Assembly: GCA_013399875.1 (NCBI GenBank)
Contig: VXAZ01018984.1
Coordinates: 9,785,162 to 9,849,161 of the forward strand
Source: Gymnorhina tibicen
Lineage: Eukaryota > Chordata > Aves > Passeriformes > Artamidae
Reading direction: 5' to 3'
Length of the DNA stretch: 64,000 nucleotides
In this document: positions 12,467-25,708 of the stretch, piece by piece
How the letters are laid out: the number at the start of each line of letters is the position of its first letter
Position numbering within the stretch: the stretch's first letter is position 1
Notes under the pieces: generated by a model
What the model was told of the DNA's origin: nothing
Database searches by the model: none
The model's input: the letters and a program-made list of their open reading frames with translations, nothing else
Translations under genes and position numbers: made by a program

Positions 12467-14063
12467 CATTCAAATCTCTCCAGGCACCCCAGATATTACC
12501 ACTTACTTTACCATATTAAATAACTGCTCATTAATAAAACACCGATATTCTTTGTAAAGTAAACATTACATTGCTGTTGGTTAGCAAAACTGAGCTTTTG
12601 GATCATTTTCTTTGTAATTGGAAGGGCTTCTCATTTAAGGAAACAATTAACATTTTTTACAAGCAACAAGATTGTGAATGACACCTTCTATTACACTAAA
12701 TACGTTTAATTATGATTTATTGGCACATAGCAACCTCTTGTAACATTGCAGGCCAACATTCATTTTCACTTAATTAAACTCATCATAACAACACTTTGCT
12801 ACATAGAGGGGGGGAAAAACCCAAAATAAACAAACAAAAAAAGCCCATATTTCATAATTAAATGTTCAAAACTAAGGTCGTAGGGTAATTACGCAGCAGA
12901 TTTCCTACTATTAAACTGCTACTGTTACTAATAGGAAAAATATCTGGCAAATATGTAGATATCAGGAGAGAACTCGGGCTTTTGGTCTTAGCTATGGAAT
13001 TGAAACATTCTTGAAGCTTAGTCATGTCTTGGGAGAAAGGCAACAGCAATCCTGCACTGCTCAGATTGTTTATTGACTTTTCACTAGTGCAATTTCCTGT
13101 GTCATCTTAACTGCTCCCTTCCAAAAAAAAAAAAATCGAAAGGAAAAAACCCCTTTTTATTAGAGGCTAAATACACAGCAATGGTAGCAACTGCATTTGC
13201 CCCCACAGTTGGTGACAGGGCACTTTACTACTTTTTTTTTTAATTCAGTGGTAAAGAAGGTTAAATATAGGAGAGAAGGATTTGAATTATTAATCCCCAA
13301 TATACCTAGATCCTTCTAAAATTATATCTAAGCAATTTCAAAGTAAAATAAAATCTCTGAGCCCAATTTTTTTCTGAAATGTAGTGTGACACATTATTTT
13401 GTTTTAATTTTACCAGCCTTGTGGTTTGACACAATTCACACAAAGTATTTAACAGGGACATGGTCAAAATCACGCATGAAACCCATGTGCTCAGATCCTC
13501 TTCTTTCTAATAGGATTTACTTCGGCAACTCCTGGGTGGAGATTAAAACTTCACCCTGCACGCAAACCCTTCCCATTCTCCTGTTAATCACGAGGTCAGA
13601 GCTAAACTGCAGCCTGTCAGAACTCCTAATGACTATGGTTTACGCATTGTAGCTGGTTGCTCGCTCAGCAGCAGCCTGTGCTATCTGGAGGCCAAAGATA
13701 AGTGCTCAGGGATTACCTTTAAAACAATCCAACCAGCTCTTTTGTTACTAAGAGCAGAAAGTCAGGAAAAAATGGAACTGTAATCCTTGTTTTTGTGGAC
13801 TGACCAATTTTTAGCAATTGAAGATTCAGGAAAAAGCCCTTAAAAATCAGTATCAAAGCTCAGCCAAAGTGCTGTGGCTGCTACAAGGTCAGGATGTCTA
13901 GTTCAACTCCCTCCCCTCTCCCTCAAATAACCTTTTTGGCCATTTTACTCCTGTTCAGACTATAAGGGTTTGTACAGTGGGTGTAGGTTTTGGTTGTTTG
14001 TTTAAATAAAGGAAGAAATCTGTAGCAAACACTCAGTCCCGACTGTTGCCATCATGCACAGGT
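12463..14063. other. Non-coding single-copy sequence
   Basis: AT-rich with short A runs (around 13123-13135). The part 12630-12790 is dense in TAATTA/TTAATTAA-type homeodomain motifs and might be a conserved non-coding element. No exon recognised. Confidence 0.55.
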
Positions 14064-14432
14064 ACAATCATGGAATCAAAGAATTATTAAGGTTGGAAAA
14101 GACTCTAAGTTCATTGAGTTCAACAATCAACCCAGCACTGCTGAGTTCACCACTAAACCATGTCCACAAGCACCGCATCTACATCTTTTAAATGCCTCCA
14201 GTGACGGTCACTCCACCACTTCCCTGGACAGCTTGTTGCAATGCTTGGTCAGCCTTTCTGTGAAGGAATTTTTTTCCCTAATAACCAACCTAAACCTGCC
14301 TGGCACAATCTGAGGCCATTTTGACCAACTGCTTTTTAACTGGGAGAAGAGAAGACTGACTCCCACCTGGCTACAACCTTCTTTCAGGCAGTTGAAGAAA
14401 GAAATAAGGTCTTCCCTGAGCTTCCTTTGTAC
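14064..14432 (-). mobile_element. CR1 LINE 3'-end fragment, inverted
   Basis: CR1 on the minus strand. Its 3' end is at the low coordinate (about 14064, AATCATGGAATCAAAGAAT, then the complement of the TTCCAACC block). It extends through the ORF2 end to about 14432, where homology stops. The minus-strand translation over 14208-14280 reads SFTERLTKHCNKLSREVVE, the same ORF2 C-terminal signature as in the 460-794 copy ([19 protein letters not shown]). The two therefore belong to closely related CR1 types. The copy is 5'-truncated and non-functional. Confidence 0.93.
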
Positions 14433-17400
14433 TGTTGGCCCATAACTTCCATGGGGCAATGGAGAACAAACAGCTCAGAATGGAAACTGCTCTCCATGGC
14501 CCACCAGAGGCCATGCAGCCCTCCAGATTTACTGGTTATTTCTTCAGCCACATCCACAGGCGTGCATGGTGTTGAGGTTCAGATTCCTGAGCCCTTGTTA
14601 CTCACAGCTCCCGTCACTGTCCCAAATTGAAAGGATCATTGGTGAACAAAAACAACTTTAAAGGCAGTGTTTTAACTTCTCAAAGGTGAAGACTCTCAGA
14701 AATGGTCTCACTTGGTTTTGCCCCTTCAAAAAATGAAACATTCCAATGTGGTTTTGAACATCTGTCTTTTTCAAAGGAATTCATAAGATATACGGGTGGA
14801 TACAATTAGGAGAGTAGGTTCTGTAGAATCATCACATCCACTAGTCAGAGCTGGTTTCCATGAAACTTGTTAATTTTTCCACAATATGCCAGTATCTCTC
14901 AAGGGCCATAAAATACAGTGGAGAGCTTCATACTGTTCAGTGCTTTTAAAATACAGAAGCAGAAGAATATGGATCTCTCCACACTCAACAGACCAGGAAT
15001 TTATCAAGCAGATTAATTATTATTTTACCTTGCAATTTATTCCAAGGTATTAGCAAATATTAGCTGTAACTTGCACTTGCTTTTCATTTTAAAACTTTGA
15101 AAAAAAAAGAAAGAAAATTCTACTGTGTTAAGTCCAAATGAAAAAAAAATACATAACAAACAAAAATTTTCCTCTTCTTCTGTTGTAGTACCTGAAAAAT
15201 CCTCAAACAAATGCACATGCATTCTAGGAACCCAACTGTGTTCTTGAAACACTAAAGATGATGTGATAAGAACATAAACAAAAAACTAAACAAAAAACCC
15301 CAAAAAACCAAGAAAAGGCAGCCACAGAGGGATTAAAAGGACATCCAGTCAAACACACAGTATCCAGCATACCACCATGGAGTGAGAAAATCCTTGGGAA
15401 CTTTTAATGGCATAATGAGTTATACTACCTTATAAACTTAATTGAAAAGAGCTACATCTGCTGAGACAACAGCCAGCTTCAACTCTGAACCCACAGATTT
15501 TAAATTCAAAGTTCTACCTGCAGCATGCTTTGTATACGCTCTGTCTCATTCATACGTACAACTGTGGCTTGCACATATTTCTCCTGCAGACTTAAAACTG
15601 CAGGGAAAAGGCACAGACCACAGCTCTGCAAAGAAGATCAAACCTTGATTTACCATCTTGAAAGGCTGCAAGGTCTGCTGAATGCCCTGTTGTATTTCTT
15701 ACCCTGGAAGAGCTCTCTAGGTTAATGAGCAAACACCAGTCCACCCTAAATGTCACCTCTAATCCAGGAAGTGCTTACTCAGTTCTGTCACTGGGGAACA
15801 AGTTTGTTGTGGACCAGTGCACACTGATTCTTACAGGTGTTATGGCTGTGTCTGCCGTGCAGGCATGGAAATGTCACAGGCTGTTCTCTCTCCTGCCACC
15901 ACTGCACATACACCATCAGCACTGACATGGGTTTTTTATAACTTTAGCCACAAAAGACAAATGTGCGAGAAAATGAGCAATTGCAAGGTAATTGTTATAT
16001 ATTTTTTTGTCACCTGATCTTTTGCAATATGTGTCCTCAACTACTCCATTATCAATTTTCAAACCTAGTCACCACAGCAAGAACAAAGACTGTCGCTGAC
16101 AGGAAACACACCAACAGTTTCTTTTGAGTATTGCCAGCCAAGATGCTTTTCAGGAAATAAAAAAGGAAGAAATAGCTCAGATATTTAAATTTTGCAAGGA
16201 GTTACTAATTCTGCAGGGCAGTTAATTATTCTAATATTTTATATAATTACACCAGTTCTTATTAAAATAAAAGGAATGATGACACCAGCCCCTTAAGTCT
16301 TAGCACAGGTTTTATGACAAAATATTTTCTCTTCCAACCTCACAACACCAGAACCTATCATTAATACCTTTGGAAGATGCTGTACTAAGAAATTTGTGTG
16401 CTGCTTTTTTTTGGTGGTGCTTAATATAACAGAAGTCTTTACAATCAAGTCAGGTATGCTCAGAACTTCAAAGAAACATGTTCCAGATTAGTGAAGCAGA
16501 ACAAACCCAAAATGAGTTATTCCAAACCAATGTCTGATTAGAATACTTTTCACCTAAGAGCTGGGCTGGGCTGTGTGTTATTTAGCTACCTTATAAGTAC
16601 CTTATAAATTACCTGCACTTATCTTCATACAGATCTTTTTTTTTTTCTTCTTTTAGAAACAAAAGACCAATGTTTTTAATCAATGTTCTGCTTTCAAAAA
16701 TGTTTCAAAACATGTTTTTATGGCTACAGAGCTTTGTTCCCCATTTGAGTGTGTTGATTAAATGGACTTCACAAATAATTTTGTGCTAAGAATTTTGCAG
16801 AGCTATGATTGTTGAGGATGACTTTGGAGTAGGAAGAGTCATAGTAGCTGAGCATTGACCTTATTAGGTTTTTAATAAAAAGAAGTTACCACTGACTGCA
16901 GTGAATTTAAGTCACTTTATTGCTGGGCAATGCAATGATACATTGTAGAACGCTCTTTAATTCTTGGTTAGCTTTAAGTGTTTTTCTAAAACCTGCAGCT
17001 TACATCTATTCAGTGCACACAGAAAATAAGTTTTACATCTGCTCTCATAATCAGTAGTCAGAATTAACAAACATTTTCTCCATTTTCAAGAGTTCTTATT
17101 TATTAAAGGTTTCTCTTTTTTCTTAGCTCTATTCCACATTAAATATCAATATGAAAAGTTATGGAACAACATTTAAGAACTTACCATCTTGTGGGTGCCC
17201 CACTCCAGAAGACTCAGGGGCTTTTTTCATGGTTAGGTGGTTAACCTTTTTCATCCTCATTTCAATTGTACAGGCACTTCTAAGGAGTGGTACCAGTGAA
17301 AATAAAGATGGAGAAAAGCGACTCTAGCTACATTGCTTTAAACTACATTATGTAGGTCAGCTCCTCAGCATATTCCATAAAAAATACTCTCCATTACTTT

Positions 17401-18404
17401 TACAAGGTGTGGGATATTGTTTTCAGTGTAAATAATTAGTATGATAAGAGTCAGAAATATATGTAACATAGCTTTGGCAGTCTGAGAATTCTCTTATTCC
17501 AGCAATCCCATTTTGAGATTTTTCCAATACTGGAAATTTGTGGGATAACAAATCCTGAAAAGACACTGCCTGGACTTCCAAATTATTGTGGTTTGTTTTG
17601 CTTGTTTGCTTATTTTTTAATTATTTAAATTCCAATATTTGAACCGCCAGTATCCTGAGGATATAAATGAAACCCATCTAAAGCCCGATGCTTTTTTTTT
17701 TCTTGGTACAGTATCACAATGCCATATTTTAAGTTTAGTGTTTTGCAAAACACAAGAAAAACTCTGATGAAAGCAAAGTGGGGAGCAATAACATACCATT
17801 GTTTGGCATGGCACAACAGCACAGGCTGTCCCTGTCATTATCCACCAACAAAATCAAAAATTTTTTACTTTCTCTACTTTCTACTCTAAGAAACACAGTG
17901 AAAAAAATGAGTAGTGGTAAGTAATGACTCCACTATTCTCCCCTTTGTCTAGGTTTACCCTATTTGCCTGGTTTAGAAGGATGATGCCTACAGATCCCCT
18001 TGGAAGTACCCTTCACTTCACCACAATTGTGTTTGTCACCAGGGATGAACCTGGTTTTTTATCGCAAGGAAGTCTTTGCTTATGGCCAAGTAATGGTACT
18101 TGTAGGTCACACCTTCCAACCTCGGTGCTGTTAGACCCCGGTTCCTACACCAGCAGGAGCTCCCTCAGTTAGCTGGGGGCTCTCCTTGGAAGTGTGGGAG
18201 AACCGAACATGTGGGAGTTGTTGGATTCACCAGGGTTCACCAGGGAAGATGTCATTATTTAGCAGAGTAAAACCTACTTATGAGTGTGGTTATCAACATC
18301 ATTCCAATGAAAGGTGAACAGGTGGGTGGCTGAATAAATTCCAGAACTATAGAATCAGATATGGAAAACTCTGTAGCTCATTCTGCTGCATTCTTTATGC
18401 CCCA
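14433..18404. other. Non-coding single-copy sequence
   Basis: No gene recognised. The stretch 17990-18270 is richer in GC than its neighbours and contains a short direct repeat (TTCACCAGGG twice, within 18226-18245). It may be an old repeat I cannot name. The rest is AT-rich with homopolymer runs. Confidence 0.55.
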
Positions 18405-18550
18405 TCCCCAGAGCTGTGCAAGGCCAGGTTAGATGGAGCTCTGAGCAACCTGATCTAGTGAATTGCATCCCTGCCCATGGCAGGGAGGTTGGAACTAGAT
18501 GGTGGTTAAGGTCACTTCCAACACAAACCACTCTACAATTCTGTGATTCT
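18405..18550 (+). mobile_element. CR1 LINE 3'-UTR fragment
   Basis: A short CR1 3' end on the plus strand. It carries AGCTGTGCAAGGCCAGGTTA, then GCTCTGAGCAACCTGATCTAGTG, CCCATGGCAGGGAGGTTGGA, and CACTTCCAACACAAACC, ending in CTACAATTCTGTGATTCT. The 'ctctgagcaacctgatctagt' block distinguishes it from the other copies in this window and points to a different CR1 subfamily. It is severely 5'-truncated, about 145 bp. Confidence 0.92.
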
Positions 18551-21500
18551 GCTCTCCAAGATGTGAATCCCTCACAAGGGCTCTACGGGTGCTGGGGACC
18601 ACCCCTAAAAGACAGGGACTAAGAAGTATTTCCTCTGCTTAAAGGCTGTACAGCTTTCAACTTGGAAAGAACAATACAGGTTTTCCTTTCTTTTTTCTAT
18701 GTCTGTGACAGACTTTTCAGCTCTGTTGGGTCAGTCTGCCTGTAAATTAATTCCCCATGCTGGAGACAGAGAGCAAATGCTTCCATATTGTGCAGAGTTA
18801 TAAAGTTACACCATTTCTCAGTTATATAGAAAAGAATCAGAAGAAAAATCTAATGCTTGCACTTCTATGTGTACTGGGAGAATAGAGGAATATGGCACCC
18901 AATAAGGAAGAACAGATGCCTGCTAGGAAGGAAAAAGTTTAGAACAGAGAAAAATTCTTGCAACAGTCTTCTTTTATGAGGAAACTATGAGAAAAGCTAT
19001 TTTGTGCAGCTGGGGAAGATTACCATGAAAGGAATTTCTCCTTTGGAAAGAGCTTTCAGCTTGTCTCTGTCAGTAATGTACTAATGCTGGATTAAATTCT
19101 GTGTGAAAAAAGAGAATTATTCACTAAATATAACTTTAACCTGAATTGAAGAAATTATTTCAAATCCTTTCTAGCTCATTATAAAGAAAATTCTTTAATG
19201 CCAAATTGCATCCAAGAGATTTATCCAGCTACTGTAGATAATTAGTGAACCATATCAAGATTTTTGCGTATTAGGCTTAGTTGCACATCTTACTTTGCAG
19301 TTACTAGCCATCGTAAAATTAGCAGAATGTATCTAGTGGACCACAAAATAGAGATGTTAATTTGAACATGTCTGTAGTCAACAGTCAGAGAAGAACTACT
19401 ACTGCTGAAGCAATTTTGAGAATTCAGAGAAGAAATTCAAAACAAAATATTTACTGTGGTTTAAAAGGCTAGAGGCTAATTGGTCCATTTGCATGTTTTC
19501 ACAACCTTTATATTCAGAACTCTTAGTCATCCTTTCCATTTCACAGCCCTTTTACATCCTTTAACAAACCTCCTGTGCTCACCCTCTTTTCTTGTGATTC
19601 CTCAGCATTCAGAATGGCGTAAGTTTGGAGCCAGGAAAGTAAGTGACATCAATCTGAGGTTCAGCTGACAGGCCAGTGATGCTAAATGCATCTCATAACC
19701 ACTGAAATTTGCAAACATTAGATGAAAAATTACAGGAACAATTCAAATCTTCTCTTCCTTAAAATGCAATCTGGATTTTTACCAATAATAAAGACAGGAT
19801 GGCATAATCAAGCTACTTTAAAAAAGAAAAAAAGTGTGTAAATTGGTAAGGAAATATTTCCAATTAATATGAGTGGAGAGGAGACATAACCAGTATCAAT
19901 ATATCCAAACATTTTACATAAAAATAGAAAAAAAGTAGAAAACCCTGCCACAGGATTCTAATAGAACAAAAGTCTAAAACAGTTCAAGAAACTTAACAGT
20001 ATGCTGCATAACACACAGTTCCAAGAGAAACATTTGGTTTTTGGGAAGCAAGTATTAAAGTTAACATGGAGAAGCCTGTCTTCTCTATTTTATTTGTACA
20101 TGACTTTTCAGTTCCTCCGACACACATCTGCAGAAAGAAAACACCTACCTGAAACTAAATAGATGTTTTTACCCATCTCTGCAACAACTACAGTTTTTTA
20201 GGTAAAAGCCAAGAATTCTAATTTGAAAACAATTCTAAAATGTATTTCACCAAATATCATCCCTTCTGTGTGCAGGTATGAATATAGAGAGGTGGGGAAC
20301 TGTGAGTACATTACTTGTTTCTGTCATACAGAATAAAGGCATTCACTGCTTAGTCAGACAACTGAAATCAGAGTCATTATATTTCTATTTCTGGACGGTA
20401 TGTTAGCAAATACAATAATCTATTTTGAAATTCCACAGTTTCTAGCAATATAGTATTACTCACAGTAGGCACAGAAAGGATCATGACAGACTGCCTCATT
20501 TTTTTGCAAAAGTACTCCTCCTCTGAGTGGTATCAGGATTCTGTAAATTAACATTAAATGTTCTCTTGAGACTGGCGTCATTGAGCAATGAGCTGTCAAT
20601 ATACGAATATAAAAGTACCATGTTATAAATACAGTAGAGGGATCAGGATGTGGCACACACAATAGAAAACTCTACAATAATCTTGATTTTATCATTCCTT
20701 GACAAACTGCTGTGTGGAAGGGAACACATACATATATTGCACACACACATTCCCAATCCTCCTGTAAGGAGAAACATTAAAAATTGCTCACTGTCATTAT
20801 TATTTACTGCACTGTGCCACTCTGGATTTTAAATAGTCAAATTTTTAAATAGTGCTGGAAAATGCAGAAGCTTGGTATTTCTGAAATTCAGATACTATTT
20901 GCTTATGTACCTAAATAAGTATTCAGGACCCTATCACAGATCCTCTTTGAAAACCCTGAACCCTAGAGGTGATGTTTCAGGCATGAGTTAGTGGACATAC
21001 GGGCTAGAGTGAGTTATAAGGAAGAATGATGGTTTTCTCAAAGGAAAAGTAAAAAGGAAGAGACGGAAAAAATAGTACTTTACTACAAACACTGTAACCC
21101 ACCTTCCAGAAAGGCCCTAGCCTCATGGTGACTTTCCCCCTGAGAAGGGGATGCAAAATATAGTCTGCCAGCAAAATCCTGGGGAATAGTGAAAAATGCT
21201 GTGTGATACTTTCCTACACAACAGAGGAAAACTGGTTTTGCAGCATCCTTAAAGCCCCCCATAGTCCTCCAATACTCAGATTTGCCTGTAAAATTACCTC
21301 AGACCCTAGAACACCAGTGTGCTGCCTTGCTGCCTCCATACAGTTTCTCAGCTTTTTCCCTACCATGGCTGTCTCTCTCTATGTATATTGTTGTAATTGA
21401 AAGTAGGAATATGTCATTCAGCTACAAATGGCTTCAGTAAATCACCCTAAAATTTTACAGCTGGGAAGGGAAAGGGGGAGAAGAAAAGGAGAGAGCTTCC

Positions 21501-24309
21501 ACTAAACAAGCTTTAGGAGAATGCTCAAAATGGTAAATGTTTCTGAAGGAAACATGAGAAAACATGAAGAAACTGAGAAGATGATTTGTGTAGTCATTGC
21601 AGGATTGTGTAGGAGCACAAAGGATCCCGAAAATATGAAGCAGCAAAATACTGCAGGATTAGGCCCTAAGCATCTTCTTACCTCCTTAAGGACTTTCCTT
21701 CCTAAGGAATTAAAGGCTGTAAGCTCTAAGTGTACATTCAAGTTTTTCTCTAATGTTGCAGTAGAGAAGACAGTAACAGCAGGGCCCAGAGGTCACACAT
21801 TACACTAAACCGCTACACACAGGCGTTTCTTTATTTGCTGTGAAATGGAAATAGCCCCACTGTTAAGGAGAAACAACGAACCTTTAGAGCATGCTAGGAA
21901 CAAAGCCTCACCTCTCTGACAATTGAGTGCTTGGCCCCATTAAAAGGGTTATCAATCAGGAATGATGCCAGTTACAGTGTTCCTTGTGATACAAACACCA
22001 TTCCAATAGGAAGTTGACTAAGAGCAGCAACTCATTTTACATAGGTCACTGACCAAGCTTTAGATAGCAATGAATTTTAGTCACTACCAACCTGAGACAG
22101 ACATGACCCAGTGACCTGGAGGCGAAAAGACCTGGATTACACTACCAGTCCTCTGATCCACTCTGTCCCTTGAATATCTAGTTCCATTTCTGCGTTTACA
22201 TGCTCTGCAATTTGGTGTACTACCTGTATACAACTTGTTAACATAACTTGCTTAGTGTTAGCAGCTAAATTTGCTGAACCTCAGTCCACAAGCTGGGAAT
22301 GTTCACCTGGATCTGTTAAACTTTTACTGAGTGAAGTAAAAGTTCCAGCCATGGAAGCTACACTCATCAACAGAAGCTGCAATCTTAGAGTTAAGGAACG
22401 AAACAGCCCACCTGGAGAAAATGAAAGGACCCAATGAGGAAAAGGAAGAACCCAAGCCTTATGCTACTACTGGTCTGATGTCTTGCACAAGGGGTGGGGA
22501 ACTCAGATTGCAAGGGTATAATTGCCCAAGGATGTCTTTGTTCAAGGTCCCAGCTTGAGCTATGGTACTATTAGGACTGTAAAAGGACTTTATAGAAAAA
22601 TCTCTTCTCTGGTTTTGGATTCAGCAGAAATCTACAGATAAATACAGTCGAACCCTGCTATGGTGGCTGGCCTGCATAATTTCCATAACAAACAGAGGAT
22701 CAGCCACTACAGACACACAATATGAAATAGCATTCAATGGGCCATCACCATGTATTTGGGTCAGGTTTACTTAGATCTTGCCATTGATTATATTAAATGC
22801 AATAATTCTCTGAAGAAATTGAACCCCCTTGCACACTAAAGCATTATTAGAATTTTTTATTTCCTGCTATATAGCAATTCGTCTGCAGGCAAAATGCTTA
22901 TGACAAAAAGAATTTATAATAAAGCAAAATGTCTATATTAAAAAAAAATAGAGGAAACGAGAGAACAGTCTTAATTACGTCTTTGAATCTCCAAAGATAA
23001 AAGACAAAAAAAAAAATCTCAGGAACATGAGGAAAATATTTAGTTAATGTTTTGCTTCAGACTCCTGTTAAAAAACCATAACTTTTTCTGGACAAATGAA
23101 AATAACATTTTTTCTTGTATTTCTCAGCCACAAATATATAGCAGTGTCTGAGGGGTTTTAATTTATTTGAAGATATTTTCCTTAATAACCCCTTTAAAGA
23201 TACTTTACTGCTTTAGCTGATACCATTTTGCCATTTTCAAGCCCAGTTTCTAGCTTGAAAATGCCTAGCTTGAAGCCTAGTTTCTAAAATCAGTTTTACA
23301 GATTTAATTTCTTCATGTTCGAGTGTCTGTCTGTAATCACACTTCCATTTTTATGACCGGGCCTCTTAAAAAACACAACAGAAAACAGAGTTTTTCCTCT
23401 ACCCACTGTTGATAGCAAAGTGGTACAGCTGGTAGTATCAAAAACCACTCATGACACTCTTTATTCCCTTTTCCTCTAGCCACTCTAAGTGGTTATCCTC
23501 ACAGGATGCTGATGGTCCTCCAATGTTTTATACTGGTAGACTGATGGTCCTTTTGATGAAAGAATTGATGAAAACACCAAATCTCTTATTTAATTGAAAG
23601 TAACACAGCTGTAAATGCAGGGAAAAGACAATATTCCAAAGAGTACATTCACAGAATTATCAGTCTCCTAATACAAACATATAATACATGGACACACACA
23701 AACTTACTACATACTCACATCTTTATGGATAAATAGAGGCATATATAAATATACTTACTAAATACACACAGCTCTCAGCCCTGTAAGCAGATACTGTCTC
23801 TGTTGCTCAAGATCTATTTGTACTATGAAATACTGTCCCTATGGACTTTGAAAACATTGCTCACAATATAATTTATTTGAATATCTCTGAGCTGAGTGTA
23901 AATTCTCTCATTTTTATAAGCTCATGTGCTCTAATCAACTACTTAACTCACATCTTCATCAGACGCTGAGATTATTTCCTGAGTGCATACAATAAAAGGA
24001 TTACACACATTACATTAATACAGAATTGACAATGGCTTTATACATGAAATTACTTAAGGGCTTAGTGTTTCAGAATTTACTCCTAAGTGTACCTTTTATT
24101 TCCACAAGTTCTTAAAGAAACAATGTGTAATGAATACTTCTGCCAATACACATTTACATTAGGAGCTCTCATTTTTGAAAAGTTAAATTAAAATCTCTAT
24201 AAATATTTCAAAGGTCTATCTCTGCTACTAAGGTGTTATTTATTTTTTTTTATCGCAAAGGCATCACAACTCATAATAATAATGAACTACTTAGTGTAAA
24301 TAAGTATCA
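18551..24309. other. Non-coding single-copy sequence
   Basis: AT-rich DNA without recognisable genes. A weak MIR-like stretch may lie at 22090-22240 (see findings). An imperfect local direct repeat built from AGTTTCTA and CTAGCTTGAA units sits at about 23245-23290. Nothing else is assignable. Confidence 0.55.
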
Positions 24310-24622
24310 GAAGGGAGGGTGCCAAGAGGATGGAGCCAGGCTCTTCTTGATGATACCAGGCAAGAGAATGAGAGGCAACAGGCACAAACAGAAACACAAA
24401 ATTCTGTCTGAACATGAGGAACAACTTTACTGTGAGGGTGACAGAGCACTGGAACAGGTTGCCCGGAGAAGTTGTGGGGTTTCCTTCTCTAGGGATATTC
24501 GAAAGTCGTCTGGATGCAATGCCGTGCCATGTGGTCTAGGGTGACCCTGCCTGAGCTGGGAGGTTGGACCAGATGGCCCACTGTGGTCCCTTCCAACCTG
24601 CCCCGTTTGGTGACTGTGATTT
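24310..24622 (+). mobile_element. CR1 LINE 3'-end fragment
   Basis: A CR1 copy on the plus strand. It begins AAGGGAGGGTGCCAAGAGGA and includes CACTGGAACAGGTTGCCCGG (decayed ORF2 C-terminus, equivalent to the HWNRLP region of other copies) and the GACCCTGCCTGAGCTGGGAG and CCCTTCCAACC 3'-UTR blocks. It ends at TGACTGTGATTT. The terminal ATTCTGTGATT has diverged. The sequence type matches the copies at 35088-35355 and 63443-63945 (inverted) rather than those at 460 or 14064. Confidence 0.92.
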
Positions 24623-25630
24623 CAGGGAAAGACTCCCAAAGCGTAAAAACCACAGTTAAAACAGGTTTAATAAGTGTTCCAAATTTGACATTGGGAATTA
24701 TTGTCATGGTCTTAAAAAAAAATTAGAGGAATTTGAGTGAAAAAGGCAGTGGTTGTAGTGAGCTTGAAGGGTACAGCAGGACATTGTGGAAACCATTAGG
24801 GCAAATTCGTGCTTAAACAGTCAGTTTAATGGCCAGGTAACAGGTGCAATAAAAAAGATAAATACATGACTACAGCTAAATCAAACGGCACTACTACATC
24901 TTTTATGTAAGATATTCAGAGGATGCAGAAAAGAAACCTTGAGTCTTTTTTACTCTTCTATGCTTTAACTCTATATTTTACTTTTAAACCACTTTACACT
25001 TCCTTGGCAGAAGAAAGCCCTTTGAAAACTCTCCAGAACATAGACAGGAATTCTAAACTGTGGCAGACACATCCTCAAAGATAACTTACAATTTTTAAAG
25101 TTTTGGAGAAAGATAAAATAGCTTGCAAACCTGGTCTGGGAACACCTGTGATTTCAACGTGTTCATTGGAACGACTTTAAGTTTTGAACGCCCGTAACCC
25201 GTCTATCAGCAACATTTTACACCAAGTTTCATTCACAGCCACATTGAGCTGTGTAAGTGCTTGTTGATCACTTTTCAATTACAAAAATTGCACTGAATAT
25301 GAGATGCTTTTGGTGTTGATTTGCATTGGAATAATGTACAAAGTGCACAGTTTGTGAACACAAAATCAAAAGAAATACCAGTGATTCTGTAGACAACCTT
25401 GGCTTAGTAAACATTGCATTTTACTTAAAACTCCAGAGAAAAAACGTAGCCCAATGAAAATTCATGGAGGTATTCTCATTTTGAGTATTTTCTAGAAGTT
25501 TCAGTGAAAATAGAGGCTAGCTGCTTTTCTGTGCAAAAGAAATTCCACTTTACTGAAATGGCATTTATTATGCATTAACTATATCTTGAAAAAGGTCTTG
25601 TTTGCTTCTTTCTACTACTTTTTATTATTT
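24623..25630. other. Non-coding single-copy sequence
   Basis: AT-rich sequence between a CR1 fragment and a solo LTR. No exon or repeat recognised. Confidence 0.6.
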
Positions 25631-25635
25631 CCAAT
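25631..25635 (+). repeat. Target-site duplication (left copy), CCAAT
   Basis: CCAAT directly before the LTR's 5' TG, repeated at 26838-26842 after its terminal CA. This supports the LTR ends. Confidence 0.88.
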
Positions 25636-25700
25636 TGTGGTGGTTTGGACCTGAGTTGATGGACAGTCATTTAGACCAATAACGCTTCTTGAAATTTACA

Positions 25701-25708
25701 TATTTAAA
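25701..25708 (+). promoter_or_regulatory. TATA-like box in the second LTR
   Basis: TATTTAAA directly upstream of the CpG-rich block. It is a plausible core promoter for the LTR, but it would make U3 unusually short (about 65 bp). CATAAAGG at 26020-26027 is an alternative. Confidence 0.4.
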
